Shown here one piece after another: positions 41,443 through 51,500 of a stretch of 64,000 nt of DNA (its first letter is position 1; each line of letters opens with the position of its first letter). This DNA is from Diabrotica undecimpunctata (Eukaryota > Arthropoda > Insecta > Coleoptera > Chrysomelidae), in assembly GCF_040954645.1 (NCBI RefSeq), contig NC_092806.1:3534001-3598000 (forward strand), given 5' to 3'. The position numbers and the translations under genes were made by a program. The notes under the pieces were generated by a model that saw only the letters and a program-made list of their open reading frames with translations, was not told where the DNA came from and searched no databases.

Positions 41443-42375
41443 ATGGCATTTACCGAGGAGAAGATACAACTAGTTAACGAGCTACACAAGCCTGCACGAA
41501 AAAATTATCCTCGTCGACGAACAATCATTAAAGGACTAGACGATTTGTGGCAAATGGACCTTGCTGAGATGAGGCCTTATGCCAGTCAAAATAAATCTTA
41601 CAAGCTCATTCTTGTTGTAATTGATTGTTTTTCAAAGTTTGTGTGGACTCGACCATTAAAGACGAAAACAGGGGAGGAAATTACTCGAACATTTTCGGAT
41701 ATTCTCGCTCATACTCGACGATGTCCGAAAAATTTACAAACAGACCAAGGCACAGAATTTTTCAATTCCAAGTTTCAAAATCTCATGAAAAAGCATAGTA
41801 TTAATCACTATAATACCTTTAGTGTTAAAAAAGCAGCCATATGTGAACGAGTTATTCGAACATTGAAGGAAAAACTTTACAAGTATTTCAGTCTTAATGG
41901 AACTTACAAATGGATTGATATCTTGCCTCAAATTACAAAAGAGTACAACAACACGAAACACAGCAAAATTCGACTTAGACCTATTGATGTTAATAAATCT
42001 AACGAAAATGAAATTTTACGAAAATATTATACTCACTTGAAAATTGCCGGTCCAAGAAAATTGAAAGTTGGTGACGTGGTTCGCATTAGTAAAAATAAAC
42101 ACATTTTCGATAAGGGATATAAACCGAATTGGACAACAGAACTGTTTAAAATTACTGAAATTAAAATAACGAATCCCACAACATACTTGATTGAAGATAT
42201 GACTGGAGCGCCTATCAAAGGAGCATTCTACGAAGAAGAATTACAGAAAACAAAAAATAAAGACATATATTTAGTAGAGAAAGTACTGCGCAGACGTGGA
42301 AATAAGATGTATGTTCAATGGTTGGGATTCGATAGTAGCCATAATAGTTGGATTAACGTTAAAGATATCATTTAG
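41443..42375 (+). CDS. retroviral-type integrase with C-terminal chromodomain (310 aa)
   Basis: Catalytic DDE triad in the rve core: WQMDLAEM (D39), LQTDQGTEFFN (D101) and ICERVIRTLK (E135). This is followed by an SH3-like segment (VGDVVRISKNKHIFDKGY) and a chromodomain in the last 35 residues (YLVEKVLRRRGNKMYVQWLG...NSWINV). It would cut and join the TIR ends, making the 6-bp duplication seen at both ends. The N-terminal zinc finger is not obvious. The chromodomain suggests targeting to methylated histones. Complete. Confidence 0.95.
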   Translation: MAFTEEKIQLVNELHKPARKNYPRRRTIIKGLDDLWQMDLAEMRPYASQNKSYKLILVVIDCFSKFVWTRPLKTKTGEEITRTFSDILAHTRRCPKNLQTDQGTEFFNSKFQNLMKKHSINHYNTFSVKKAAICERVIRTLKEKLYKYFSLNGTYKWIDILPQITKEYNNTKHSKIRLRPIDVNKSNENEILRKYYTHLKIAGPRKLKVGDVVRISKNKHIFDKGYKPNWTTELFKITEIKITNPTTYLIEDMTGAPIKGAFYEEELQKTKNKDIYLVEKVLRRRGNKMYVQWLGFDSSHNSWINVKDII

Positions 42376-42491
42376 GATCTACTTTTACATACACCGCGTA
42401 GATATACACTAAATGAGTGGGGGGTGACAAAAAGTATAAATTTCATATATGCTGCAAGCTCATGCCCAGTTGTTCCTGCCAGTTCATCAAT

Positions 42492-43211
42492 ATGAGTTCT
42501 CAAGATAGTGGTTATAGTTCATCAGACGATATGGTGGTAGCTGCTGCTTCACCATCAGATGATATCGATTATGAAGCTGAATTAGATGGAGTTTTGGCGA
42601 CATTCGAAGAAGCAGCCAAAAATGAACCATATTATTTACTAGAAGCATCCTTTCCGCTTGACAAGTGTATAATCAAAGTTGGCCTTTCTCCAGCTCGTCA
42701 TTTCTCATCAGCCATTATTTTGTGTCAGCACAACAAGAATGCAAGAATTAGTTTAAACACGTTCGAGTGGGATGATATAATCGGAATTTTTAAGCAGAAG
42801 ATTTGCGATTTCTTTAACAGCACCTCTCAAGATGATTACAATCCTATCGAGTTTCAGTGTGGAGACTATTGTAAAATTAAACAAATAGTGTATGATTCAA
42901 CCAAGTTCCTTGTTATTGAAAAGCATGGTCTGGAATACTATCTAGATGAAAGGGATGTCAACCAAATCCTAGAAGTAAACAGCAGTCTGGTGTGTCATCG
43001 TGTATCGTTATTGGATAATTTACACTTTCATGCTTATTATAGAAATGTTATCGATTTGATACAATCAAACTTTTGCAGCAGAAGCAGTTTATATGGACCA
43101 CTTGAAGCTTTAACTGCGTTTTGCGAAATTTCCACAGACACTTTGTTAAGTAATGCTTTAAGAGAATATTTATATTATTATAAAATTAAAGTTGTAAATG
43201 ATTTTATGTAA
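42492..43211 (+). CDS. Polinton unknown protein B (239 aa), paralogue of 33457-34071
   Basis: ATG 42492 (MSSQDSGYSSSDD) is preferred; ATG 42462 is in frame upstream. The acidic/Ser-rich N-terminus (about 45 residues) is absent from the paralogue. The shared part has IKVGLSPARHF, ISLNTFEWDDII, a GDYCKIKQI patch, ERDVNQILE and the C-terminal FCEISTDTLLSNALREYLYY. Located directly after integrase, the last rightward gene; AATAAA at 43219. Function unknown, not an enzyme I can recognise. The pair indicates an old duplication within the element. Confidence 0.82.
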   Translation: MSSQDSGYSSSDDMVVAAASPSDDIDYEAELDGVLATFEEAAKNEPYYLLEASFPLDKCIIKVGLSPARHFSSAIILCQHNKNARISLNTFEWDDIIGIFKQKICDFFNSTSQDDYNPIEFQCGDYCKIKQIVYDSTKFLVIEKHGLEYYLDERDVNQILEVNSSLVCHRVSLLDNLHFHAYYRNVIDLIQSNFCSRSSLYGPLEALTAFCEISTDTLLSNALREYLYYYKIKVVNDFM

Positions 43212-43495
43212 TAATCAAAATAAATGCTATTTATGCAAACATGTCTTTTTTATTTTCACGTTGAATGTCTCACAACGCTGGAAAAGATAAGCTGAGACTT
43301 AAAATTACAGGAAAACAATGTATATTTTTTAGAGTTTTTATTTTCTACTTATAATAATTACAAATGTTGATTTTCACTAAATTACAATTATCATTCTACA
43401 TATTCATTTAACAAATAGCCAATCCATTTTCGTGTGGAGATTGATAAAGCTATAAAAAAAAAATTGGTTATGTTTTCATTTATTAATTTTTGTTT
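43212..43495. terminator. convergent 3' ends of protein B and polymerase
   Basis: AATAAA on + at 43219-43224. TTTATT (minus-strand AATAAA) at 43479-43484 just after the polymerase stop. No ORF in between. Confidence 0.5.
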
Positions 43496-46400
43496 TTACT
43501 CAATCATTGTGGTTTCATAATGACCCCAAGGTAAAGTGTCATGAGAATTTTGTTGCAAGTAACGTTTATCGTCATACGGACTTAATGCAATTTTTTCTTG
43601 TGTTATTGTAAAAAGATCATGGGCGTAGGAACGAAACGTTGATTGGGAAACACTTTTAGTTGTAAATTCGTTTAAACACTTAACATAATCATCGAAAGTA
43701 ATGTCATTTTTTACCGTTGAATATTTTACACCCTTAGATTTTTTTGTGACGCCTAAATTATTTGCAAGTCTTTCAATATTTGCATCATCCATATTATTCT
43801 TGTATTTATCCCACAATGCATTTCGATCCTCATCCGTCGTACTAATCTTAAACGAATACATTTTAGATCTAAGTCCGACAAAATGAGTCATAATGCGACC
43901 GTTTGCCTCATCTTTCATCATTCCGAGAACTTTTTTGTTGACTTGAGGTATTCCATAAATATTATTCTCAGAATAGTCTGATGTATCGAATTTGGATAAA
44001 TTTGCTTTAATAACATCTCTGTAAACGTCATCACATTTTAATTCATAGATAAAACTATCAGTGTCCCCATACATTAGCTTACAATTTTCAACTCCCATAT
44101 ATGGCAGCATAAAGTTATAATGAAAATCGTACATACACACTTTGGATATATCTAAAATTGACATGCCGATGTACAATGGTTTGTTGAAAATGAGCTCTGT
44201 TTTGTTAAGTTCGATTGCCATTAAATTTTCATTAAACACAGTTCTATTATGAAATCTTGGACTAGCAATCAAATTTTTCGCTCCATATCTTCCATCCCAT
44301 TTTGATACAAGTTTTACAATGCGATGTTTCCTAATGTTTTCCATCGTTTTACCAAATATGGCGTTATTGGCTAACTTGTACAAGTCTTTTTCAAATGCTG
44401 TAGTTGCTGCAGTTCGCAATTTTGTATTAAGATCGATATATGGCTTAAGCCAAGCGCTCTGTTTGAATTTCAACACTTTATGGATTTTTGTTAGTTTGAG
44501 TCCTGCATTCAGAGCTTGTTTTAGATTGCGATAATGCAAAGTGTACTCTTTTTTATGGTACAAGGTGGTCATAAGTTTTGGAAGCTTACTTCTTGGTGGC
44601 ACACGATGTTCGCAACAAAACGGTAAATCTCGATGTAAGTCATGCAAGTGTTCTGGGTATTCCAAATCCACTTGTAGTATGTATCCTGTATCTCCATCGT
44701 CAGGAATAGACAAGACATCAATATTGGTATCGACCCACTCGAAACCCCCATATGGTAAGAATTGAGACATTGCCCAACCATACAAATTGTTGACATCTAA
44801 ATATAGCACATATTTACTAGGCTTTGATGGATCATAATTATGCATGTATTTGTTATTTGCCTCAGAATACCGATTACTTACTTGACTTATACCACCTCGG
44901 ATAGCTTTCTCAATAAACATGATTTTATCGATATCATTCAGCAGTTCAAGTTTACATCCAGTATATTTAAGCATTGCATCCCAAGAAAATCCAGGCATGG
45001 TATAGTACCATGCAGGATCAAGACTGTATGTACTTCGACGTTTTTGTCGAAAATTTTCAAAAATGCAAGTCAGTAACATAATATCAGTTTTCATGTACAA
45101 CATACTATATTCCAAAATATTTTTAATACCGAATGACTGCCAAACATTCTGAGCATGATGATACATATTTTTGGAGATGTGTTCACCCGATAATGAGCTG
45201 TAAAATTTATCAATTGATGGTAGTTGCGTTTCATTCAATTTATTGAAAGACTCAATATATTCGTATGGGAATATGCCTTTTCGTTTCAATAATTCCATTT
45301 GTTCGGGAGTGGTATTTGGAAATTCGCTAGCTAAATATCTTAAATCCTCAGGTTGCAATGTGGCAGCCAACTTGTCCAATGATGAATTTAAAAATCTCAG
45401 TGAATCAACGAACCTCAACTTAATACTGACCTCAGAATCGTATATTGTAAATGAAATATACTTTTCCTTATTTATTGGTAGTAAGCTGATACTACCATTT
45501 TTCGCAAGATCTCTAATCATCATATGCGAATCGTAACCGCTAAGATTATGAAAAAAAATTGGGACAACGAAAAGTTTTTTGAAATTTAAGTTACACACTT
45601 GGTGTGCGAGTCCTCGAAAATCTCCGGTAAAATGGTCATGATCACGAACAATTACATCCTTATCTGAAAACGTTTTTTCGCAAATGTGACAATTAGATGC
45701 ATTAAAACTGGGTGTGACATTCATAGGTACAATATCTTTAATTTTTCCTTGCACAAATGCCGCCAACAACGTCATTTCCTTGGCAAACCACTCCATGCAA
45801 TCTTCACCTGCGTAACTTCGGTAAAACGACAGAGATTCATCGTAAGAGCATTTTACGTAATAACCTGCACTAAAGGCTTTATGCTGCTGATACTTAATTG
45901 TTTTGCATTTTAATGGACTGTTTTTAACTTTGTTCAACATTGACTCAAAATCGGCATAGACTACAAAAGGAGTTGTTTGTTTATAAATATGATTTTTAAA
46001 TTCAACATTCTGATATGATGGAAAAGAAACTTTACATTCATTAATTTTCTCACAGTATTTTGCATGATCATTTAATCTGTCAAAACTACTAAAATAATTC
46101 AAACACCTATCACATAAAAATTTTTTATTACGGTTCTTACTTAACTGCCTGGACATAAGTCGAGACATATCTTTAATCATGCAATAATGATACTTAATTT
46201 CTACAGATTCATCGTGAGCCATAGGTGCTTCGTAGTCATTCAATTTTGGAAAATATTTATCTTGTACAATCAATAAATTTACATGTTTAGTTAATTTGGT
46301 TTTGCATAGCCTTACCGGCGTTGTTACGTAAAATGTTCTCTCTTTAGCAACATTCATTTCTAACCCGTACACGTTTACAGAAATATTATTTAACTTTTCA

Positions 46401-47305
46401 AATTTTGAAATACCCTTTATAGTCATAGGTGTCTCTAGCCCATCGATATTTAAGACAGTCGCATAATGTGGATATGAAGATGTACGATCTGAACTGCATT
46501 TAGCTGGATAAATCGCTGAAACTATGCTCCAAAAAAAGCATGCTTCATCATCGTTTTTGATATTTATACATGCGTGCTTCTTTTGGATTTGTTCTGGTAG
46601 TCTAATGAACGACGAAGCTCCATTTCCCACTTCATATTTATTTATATTGACTTCTAAAGAAACTATTTTTTTCAAAGCCCACCCTGATCCCGTTTCTTCA
46701 AATTCCGATAGCTTAGACATTAATTTATCGACTATGTTTGTGTGAAACCATAAAACCAAGTCCGTTCCTGCGTCTATGGCTTCGTTTTTGGTATTAAAAT
46801 ATTTAAATTGGTTAATAGCACCTCCTTGATTTGATTTTCTAATAAATTCTCCACATAATGTCATATTACATTTTATCATATTTAATTTTTTTAAAATGTT
46901 TTTAATTCGAATTCTAAATAACTTAAAACAATCCCCGAAAAATTGCATTAAATCTTTGTGTCCTAGATTAATAATTATACCTGTTCTGATTCTACTCTTG
47001 AATGCGGAATTTACATCTTCCCATTTAACCCGACGATGTTTAGTAATTCCACCACCCACGCGAAGACCGAAATTTTGAATTTCCGATTTAATTGTCTTTA
47101 AATGCCCCGCGTTTGTCTGTAGTTGCCGTAATTTAGCTAATTCCAAGTCCCCACACCGAATCGCTTTAGTAAACAAAGTCAAATGCCTTTTAATGTGATT
47201 TAACCAAATATTCGCTTCTCGCGGTGTATAATTTCGAAACAAAACATCACGCGCTTGAATTAAATGTTGTACAATGTCACTACTAAGATCACCAATGTTA
47301 CTCAT
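43496..47305 (-). CDS. protein-primed family B DNA polymerase (1269 aa)
   Basis: ATG 47305. Residues 1-440 form the Polinton-type N-terminal region: CINIKNDDEACFFWSIVSAI near 246 and a zinc-finger-like CDRCLNYFSSFDRLNDHAKY near 398. Then come ExoI VVYADFES (D452, E454), an endonuclease VII-like CxxC...DHDHFTGDFRG...CN motif (539-573), ExoII FFHNLSGYD (N587, D592) and ExoIII YMKTD (Y737, D741). Next are motif A YLDVNNLYGWAM (D837), motif B KLANNAIFGKTM (977-988) and motif C LMYGDTDSF (D1081, D1083). All catalytic residues are intact. Replicates the linear element. Last gene of the leftward right-hand block. Confidence 0.96.
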   Translation of the reverse strand: MSNIGDLSSDIVQHLIQARDVLFRNYTPREANIWLNHIKRHLTLFTKAIRCGDLELAKLRQLQTNAGHLKTIKSEIQNFGLRVGGGITKHRRVKWEDVNSAFKSRIRTGIIINLGHKDLMQFFGDCFKLFRIRIKNILKKLNMIKCNMTLCGEFIRKSNQGGAINQFKYFNTKNEAIDAGTDLVLWFHTNIVDKLMSKLSEFEETGSGWALKKIVSLEVNINKYEVGNGASSFIRLPEQIQKKHACINIKNDDEACFFWSIVSAIYPAKCSSDRTSSYPHYATVLNIDGLETPMTIKGISKFEKLNNISVNVYGLEMNVAKERTFYVTTPVRLCKTKLTKHVNLLIVQDKYFPKLNDYEAPMAHDESVEIKYHYCMIKDMSRLMSRQLSKNRNKKFLCDRCLNYFSSFDRLNDHAKYCEKINECKVSFPSYQNVEFKNHIYKQTTPFVVYADFESMLNKVKNSPLKCKTIKYQQHKAFSAGYYVKCSYDESLSFYRSYAGEDCMEWFAKEMTLLAAFVQGKIKDIVPMNVTPSFNASNCHICEKTFSDKDVIVRDHDHFTGDFRGLAHQVCNLNFKKLFVVPIFFHNLSGYDSHMMIRDLAKNGSISLLPINKEKYISFTIYDSEVSIKLRFVDSLRFLNSSLDKLAATLQPEDLRYLASEFPNTTPEQMELLKRKGIFPYEYIESFNKLNETQLPSIDKFYSSLSGEHISKNMYHHAQNVWQSFGIKNILEYSMLYMKTDIMLLTCIFENFRQKRRSTYSLDPAWYYTMPGFSWDAMLKYTGCKLELLNDIDKIMFIEKAIRGGISQVSNRYSEANNKYMHNYDPSKPSKYVLYLDVNNLYGWAMSQFLPYGGFEWVDTNIDVLSIPDDGDTGYILQVDLEYPEHLHDLHRDLPFCCEHRVPPRSKLPKLMTTLYHKKEYTLHYRNLKQALNAGLKLTKIHKVLKFKQSAWLKPYIDLNTKLRTAATTAFEKDLYKLANNAIFGKTMENIRKHRIVKLVSKWDGRYGAKNLIASPRFHNRTVFNENLMAIELNKTELIFNKPLYIGMSILDISKVCMYDFHYNFMLPYMGVENCKLMYGDTDSFIYELKCDDVYRDVIKANLSKFDTSDYSENNIYGIPQVNKKVLGMMKDEANGRIMTHFVGLRSKMYSFKISTTDEDRNALWDKYKNNMDDANIERLANNLGVTKKSKGVKYSTVKNDITFDDYVKCLNEFTTKSVSQSTFRSYAHDLFTITQEKIALSPYDDKRYLQQNSHDTLPWGHYETTMIE

Positions 47306-47365
47306 GATTAAGTAAAAAGCAATAAATCAATAAATGAAAAACTCACCAATATTTTTTTTTATCCT

Positions 47366-47677
47366 CTAATTTTCTATTATTTCAAACGAGGCGGCTGGCT
47401 GCACCTTTCCAGTGGCAACGTTTCCTCGGAACACCAAGCTGTACTTTCCCTCGCTGAAATGTTCCAAATGCGGCCTGTAGAGTTCAACCACCCTTTGCGG
47501 CAAGAACGTCACCTCCTTTTCTAATTCAATAAGGATGGATTTCCCAAATTTCGTATCGACTTCTCTTGCCGCAATTATCTTCTGGGGTACTCCTACGGGT
47601 AGGCTGTTTAGCTTTCTAATTGGCTTGATTGTCTTCTCTGTAAGCAGAGAGGATGCATTAATCTTTTTTAGGTCCAT
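47366..47677 (-). CDS. small conserved protein (103 aa), possible OB-fold/ssDNA binding
   Basis: ATG 47677 (MDLKKINASS); the frame to 47686 begins with TTG. The core reads VPQKIIAAREVDTKFGKSIL, with LELE, then VTFLPQRVVELY. This short protein recurs near transposons in insect genomes. The pattern of alternating beta strands suggests an OB fold, hence a possible single-strand DNA-binding role beside the polymerase; this is a guess. Its ATG follows a TTGTTGCAG acceptor, and a GTAAGT lies upstream at about 48040, so a leader intron is likely. Confidence 0.65.
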   Translation of the reverse strand: MDLKKINASSLLTEKTIKPIRKLNSLPVGVPQKIIAAREVDTKFGKSILIELEKEVTFLPQRVVELYRPHLEHFSEGKYSLVFRGNVATGKVQPAASFEIIEN

Positions 47678-48195
47678 CTGCAACAATATATATTTTCTTA
47701 ATTTAACAGTAACATATCTTTGACTAGCAATTTCTTAATTTAACAGTGAAATATCTTTGAGTAGCAATATTATTTTACAAAAATTCTATCTATTATAATA
47801 TGTATATTTTTTAATTTAACAATGAAATAGTTTTAACTAACAAAACTTTCATAGAAACAAAAAATTACAAATACCGCACTATTTACAAACATTTTTTTTT
47901 TTTTTTTTTTTTTTAGAACGGAGAATATAACCAAGTAATTTGAATAAAATGTTTAAATCAGAAAAATTATTAAGAATTGGAAATTAGTAAAGATAATGAT
48001 GAATTCTAAATGATATAAAAAAGGTTAAGTATTATAAAACTTACTTTTGTATATATAATTGCCGGCACTTCACAAACACAGAACTTCTCCGAACGGTACT
48101 TTGTATAATTGCTGACGCTGCACAAAACACACAACTTGTCTGAAGGATGATCAGAATTGAACTGACGATATGTAGTGCATCTGCTCTTTATCTAA
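47678..48195 (-). promoter_or_regulatory. leader/5'UTR region of the polymerase block
   Basis: Contains a candidate 5' splice site (GTAAGT on the minus strand, 48045-48040) and acceptor (TTGTTGCAG, 47686-47678). It also holds three imperfect 40-bp repeats of TTAATTTAACAGTGAAATAT type (47699-47840), a poly-T run (47891-47912) and a two-copy 55-bp repeat (48050-48150). No ORF. Confidence 0.45.
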
Positions 48196-49951
48196 CTGCC
48201 TCTCCCACGCTAAAACTATGTTGCGCAATATTTCGTAAGACTATTCATTTATGCATCACATGCCGGGCTTAATTATTAACTTCCTGCCTCCATGAGAGAA
48301 TATATTTTATCTTACATTAAATAATCGAATTGGAATGTGCACGTGTTTCCGGCTATATATCGTGATCGCGTGAGACATTTTTAATAGCCGGCGTATCCGA
48401 TGATGTCATTATTCTCAGTAGCAAGATATATTTTATAAAGATTTCAACTGATCATGTAAAGTATAAATTGAAAAATAAACGAATTTTTGTTATTATGGTA
48501 ATCGATAAAATATATACGAGGTAACTCGTAAAATATAAATTGAAAAAATTTAGAAGTTTTACGCTAATGGTTGTAGGTTTTAATTACAAAAAAAATACGA
48601 GGAAAAATTGCTCTCTTTGTCTGTCATTCGTCTTCTTCTCTTTGTCAATTCATAGAACGCAGTCACCGACCAGCGATTGAACATCGTTCTCATTGGTTAC
48701 GTTGGACGTGTAGCTTTGTTATTATTGGGGGGGCGTCTTTTCGGGAGGAATGGGGGGACTGGGAGCGTTTTTTCGGGGAATGGGGGGGACTGGGGGCGTC
48801 TTTTCGTTAATATTGTGGTACGACTCCACCATTAGTCGATGCACGTCTTTCTCATTGGCCGTTGATGCACACCATTGGCCTCCAACGTCACGAGGATGTC
48901 CACCATTGGTCGAGGACACGTTTCTGTGGCATCATTGGTCGAGGAAAACGTTCTAACGTCACGAGGAGGGTGTTACTATGTCACCATTGGTCCCTAATCG
49001 CTATACCGCCATTTCTATGTTGTTTATTCAAATTCTAAGCTGTCATTGGTCGCTGGGGGTGTTGCTATTCCCACCACTGACGCTGCTATGCTGCCATTGG
49101 TCAACGACACGTTCCGACGTCACGAGGACGTCCTTTATTGGTCAGCAAGACATTGGGGGACGTTCCTATGCCACCATTGGCCTGATATTCCCACCACTGA
49201 CGCTGCTATGCTGTCATTGGTCGACGACACGTTCCGACGTCACGAGGACGTCCTCCATTGGTCAGCAAGACATTGGGGGACGTTCCTATGCCACCATTGG
49301 CCTGCTATTCCCACCACTGACGCTGCTATGCTGTCATTGGTCGACGACACGTTCCGACGTCACGAGGAGGGCGTTACTATGCCACCATTGGCCTGCTATT
49401 CCCACCACTGACGCTGCTATGCTGTCATTGGTCGACGACACGTTCCGACGTCACGAGGAGGGCGTTACTATGCCACCATTGGCCTGATATTCCCACTACT
49501 GACGCTGCTATGCTGTCATTGGTCGACGACACGTTCCGACGTCACGAGGAGGGCGTTACTATGTCACCATTGGTCCCTCATCGCTATACCGCCATTTCTA
49601 TGATGTTTATTCAAATTCTGAGCTGTCATTGGTCGCTGGGGGTGTTGCTATTCCCACCACTGACGCTGCTATGCTGCCATTGGTCGACGACACGTTCCGA
49701 CGTCACGAGGACGTCCACCATTGGTCAGCAAGACATGGGGGGACGTTCCTACGCCACCATTGGCCGAGGGGCGTGGTCTAGAGACACGAGGTACGTTCCT
49801 ACGTCACCATTGGTCGAGGGGCGTGGCCTCGAGACCCTAGGCACGTTCCTACGTCACGAGGGGGGCGTGGCCTTGACCCATGAGGATACGTACGCTTGAC
49901 GATCGACGTGTGACGTCACTTCCGCTCCAGAAGGAACTCTATCTATCTACT
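48196..49951 (-). repeat. Polinton right terminal inverted repeat
   Basis: 1,756 bp, reverse complement of 31628-33380. Frames of 169, 121 and 129 codons in each arm are identical between arms and arise from the repeated units, not from genes. The CRE palindrome lies at 49911-49918. Outer end ...ATCTATCTACT at 49951 followed by TATTAT. Confidence 0.95.
48690..49918. promoter_or_regulatory. TIR array of CCAAT (ATTGG) boxes and TGACGT sites (right copy)
   Basis: Mirror of the left array: repeated CCATTGG, GTCATTGGTCGACGACACG and CGACGTCACGAGGA units with 91/120-bp period, plus CRE palindrome and GGGGCGTGGCC boxes at 49767-49875. Faces the polymerase block. Confidence 0.65.
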
Positions 49952-50152
49952 TATTATTCTTCATGCTGGTAATGAAAATGGCTTCATTAAGGGTTCACAG
50001 GTATACACATATAGACATTATAACAGATAACGCTTCATGCCATAGCATATTCTTAGAGAAAGTACCAAACATGTCTTCAAACAAGACTCAAATAAAAGAT
50101 TGGGTAACTATAAAACAATAAACTGCTAACCGAAATAGAAACCCATGTATTT

Positions 50153-51500
50153 TAATTCTCGTCACTGTCTGAATCTAAGCTATCCTCAGGATTTATTGTA
50201 ATTAGATTTTTAATAATTTGATTAGTATGGCTGACACATTTCTCCCAAATATCTGCATTACATTGTTCGAGTGCCTTATTGAAAGAAATATCATGCAGGG
50301 CAAAATTAAGGGCAAAAGAAGTGTGGGAAGAAGAAAAATATCGTGGCTTCGTAATCTACGTGAATGGTTCGGGTGTAGTTCGATTGAACTTTTTAGGCGC
50401 GCTGCTAACAAAGTCGCAGTGGCCATGATGATTTCCAATCTCCGCTAGGAGTGGCACGAGAAAAAGAAGAAGAAGTGCCTTATTCCACATATTTAAATTA
50501 TAATAAACCGTAATACGGAGGCAGTCTGAACACCTCATGACCATATTCTCGAACCAACTCGTCAATTACATATATATTTTCTTTTTTGTTATTTTTGCCT
50601 ATTTGTAGCAATTCAGCTTCAGCTGACCCACAGAAAAATATGGGTCAAAATATTTAATATTATTTGTTATCAACCAACTAATAATTTCATCTTTCCTTCA
50701 AGTAGTTGAAGGTTGTTTATTTAAAAGGACAATGTGGTAAGAAGCATTATCCATTACAACCAATGATGGCTCTTCTAAATTAGGTATTAATTATCCACTT
50801 AGTAAAAAGTTCGTTGTTCATTTCTCCATGATAATCAAATACGTTAGATTTTGAGCAAAACAATAAATTTGCTCCCGAAACAAATCCTTTGCGTGAACCA
50901 GCGTGAACAATTACAAAACTTTTACCATCATAACCTCCTGGTTTTCAAACACTTTTGGCACTATTGTCTTGTCAAGAATTTGTTTTATTTCCTTTAGAGT
51001 AAATTCAAGTTTCATTTAAAAAACAACTTCTCTTGTAAATACACTTCCAAGATTTTCCATATATTTACGAAGGAATCTGGGTCTTAGAGCAGCAATACTA
51101 GTTTGCTCAATTAATGCTCGTCGATTGTCATCCTTTTTGAATTTAAATCGGATGTCTTTTAACAATGTACTAAGCGATGATTTTCCAATATCCACTACTT
51201 CTTTATCCCTTAAGTGGCAGCTCAAACTCCAAAGAGTAACATGCTTCTCTGAAAAAAAAAACAAGAATTCATTATCGTCTTTTATAGCCAAAAATAAGTG
51301 AATAGAAAATTTCATGAAAATTGAAGTACCTACCCAGGTTCTTGTTTATCATAAAAATTCACACTGAAGAAATCAATACTTACTTTTAAGACGACGTCTT
51401 TTTTTGTCTGGTTGTGAAAGGACGGGATTGTTTTATTTCCTTTTTTTATCAAGTATATTGTCCGCCGTGATATTTTTAAAGCAGCGGCAACTCTCTTAAA
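50153..51500 (-). pseudogene. IS630-like transposase relic (second DDE_3 family)
   Basis: On the minus strand: ALKISRRTIYLIKKG-like helix-turn-helix near 51480; RRALIEQTSIAALRPRFLRK near 51110; SFVIVHAGSRKGFVSGANLL near 50930; DYHGEMNNELFTKWI near 50830; YGHEVFRLPPYYGLL near 50540; and the C-terminus CNADIWEKCVSHTNQIIKNL ending in an acidic tail at about 50153. Frequent stops and frame changes. A LINE tail is inserted at 50281-50473. Confidence 0.7.
50281..50473 (+). mobile_element. 193-bp LINE tail inserted in the IS630-like relic
   Basis: Encodes GRRKISWLRNLREWFG and AANKVAVAMMISNLR, then a stop and an A/G-rich tail. The perfect 11-bp duplication AGTGCCTTATT lies at 50270-50280 and 50474-50484. 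Same LINE family as 4903-5503 and 58798-59404. Confidence 0.85.

Larger units (their letters stand above)
31628..49951. mobile_element. complete Polinton/Maverick (adintovirus-like) element, 18.3 kb
   Basis: Ends read AGTAGATAGATAGAG inward from both sides. A perfect 6-bp duplication TATTAT flanks it (31622-31627 and 49952-49957), the diagnostic Polinton target size. TIRs of about 1.75 kb are nearly identical. The interior encodes every core Polinton function: protein-primed family B polymerase, retroviral-type integrase with chromodomain, packaging ATPase, adenain-like protease, double-jelly-roll major capsid and penton-like minor capsid. A PLA2-domain protein and several unknowns are also present. 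All large ORFs are open. It lies within intron 3 of TMTC, with no sign of decay, so it may be mobile or even virion-forming; that is inference. Confidence 0.96.

Noticed and set aside
41443..42375. Integrase as part of an LTR retrotransposon
   Set aside because: No reverse transcriptase, gag or LTR nearby; flanked by capsid and packaging genes and enclosed by Polinton TIRs with a 6-bp duplication.
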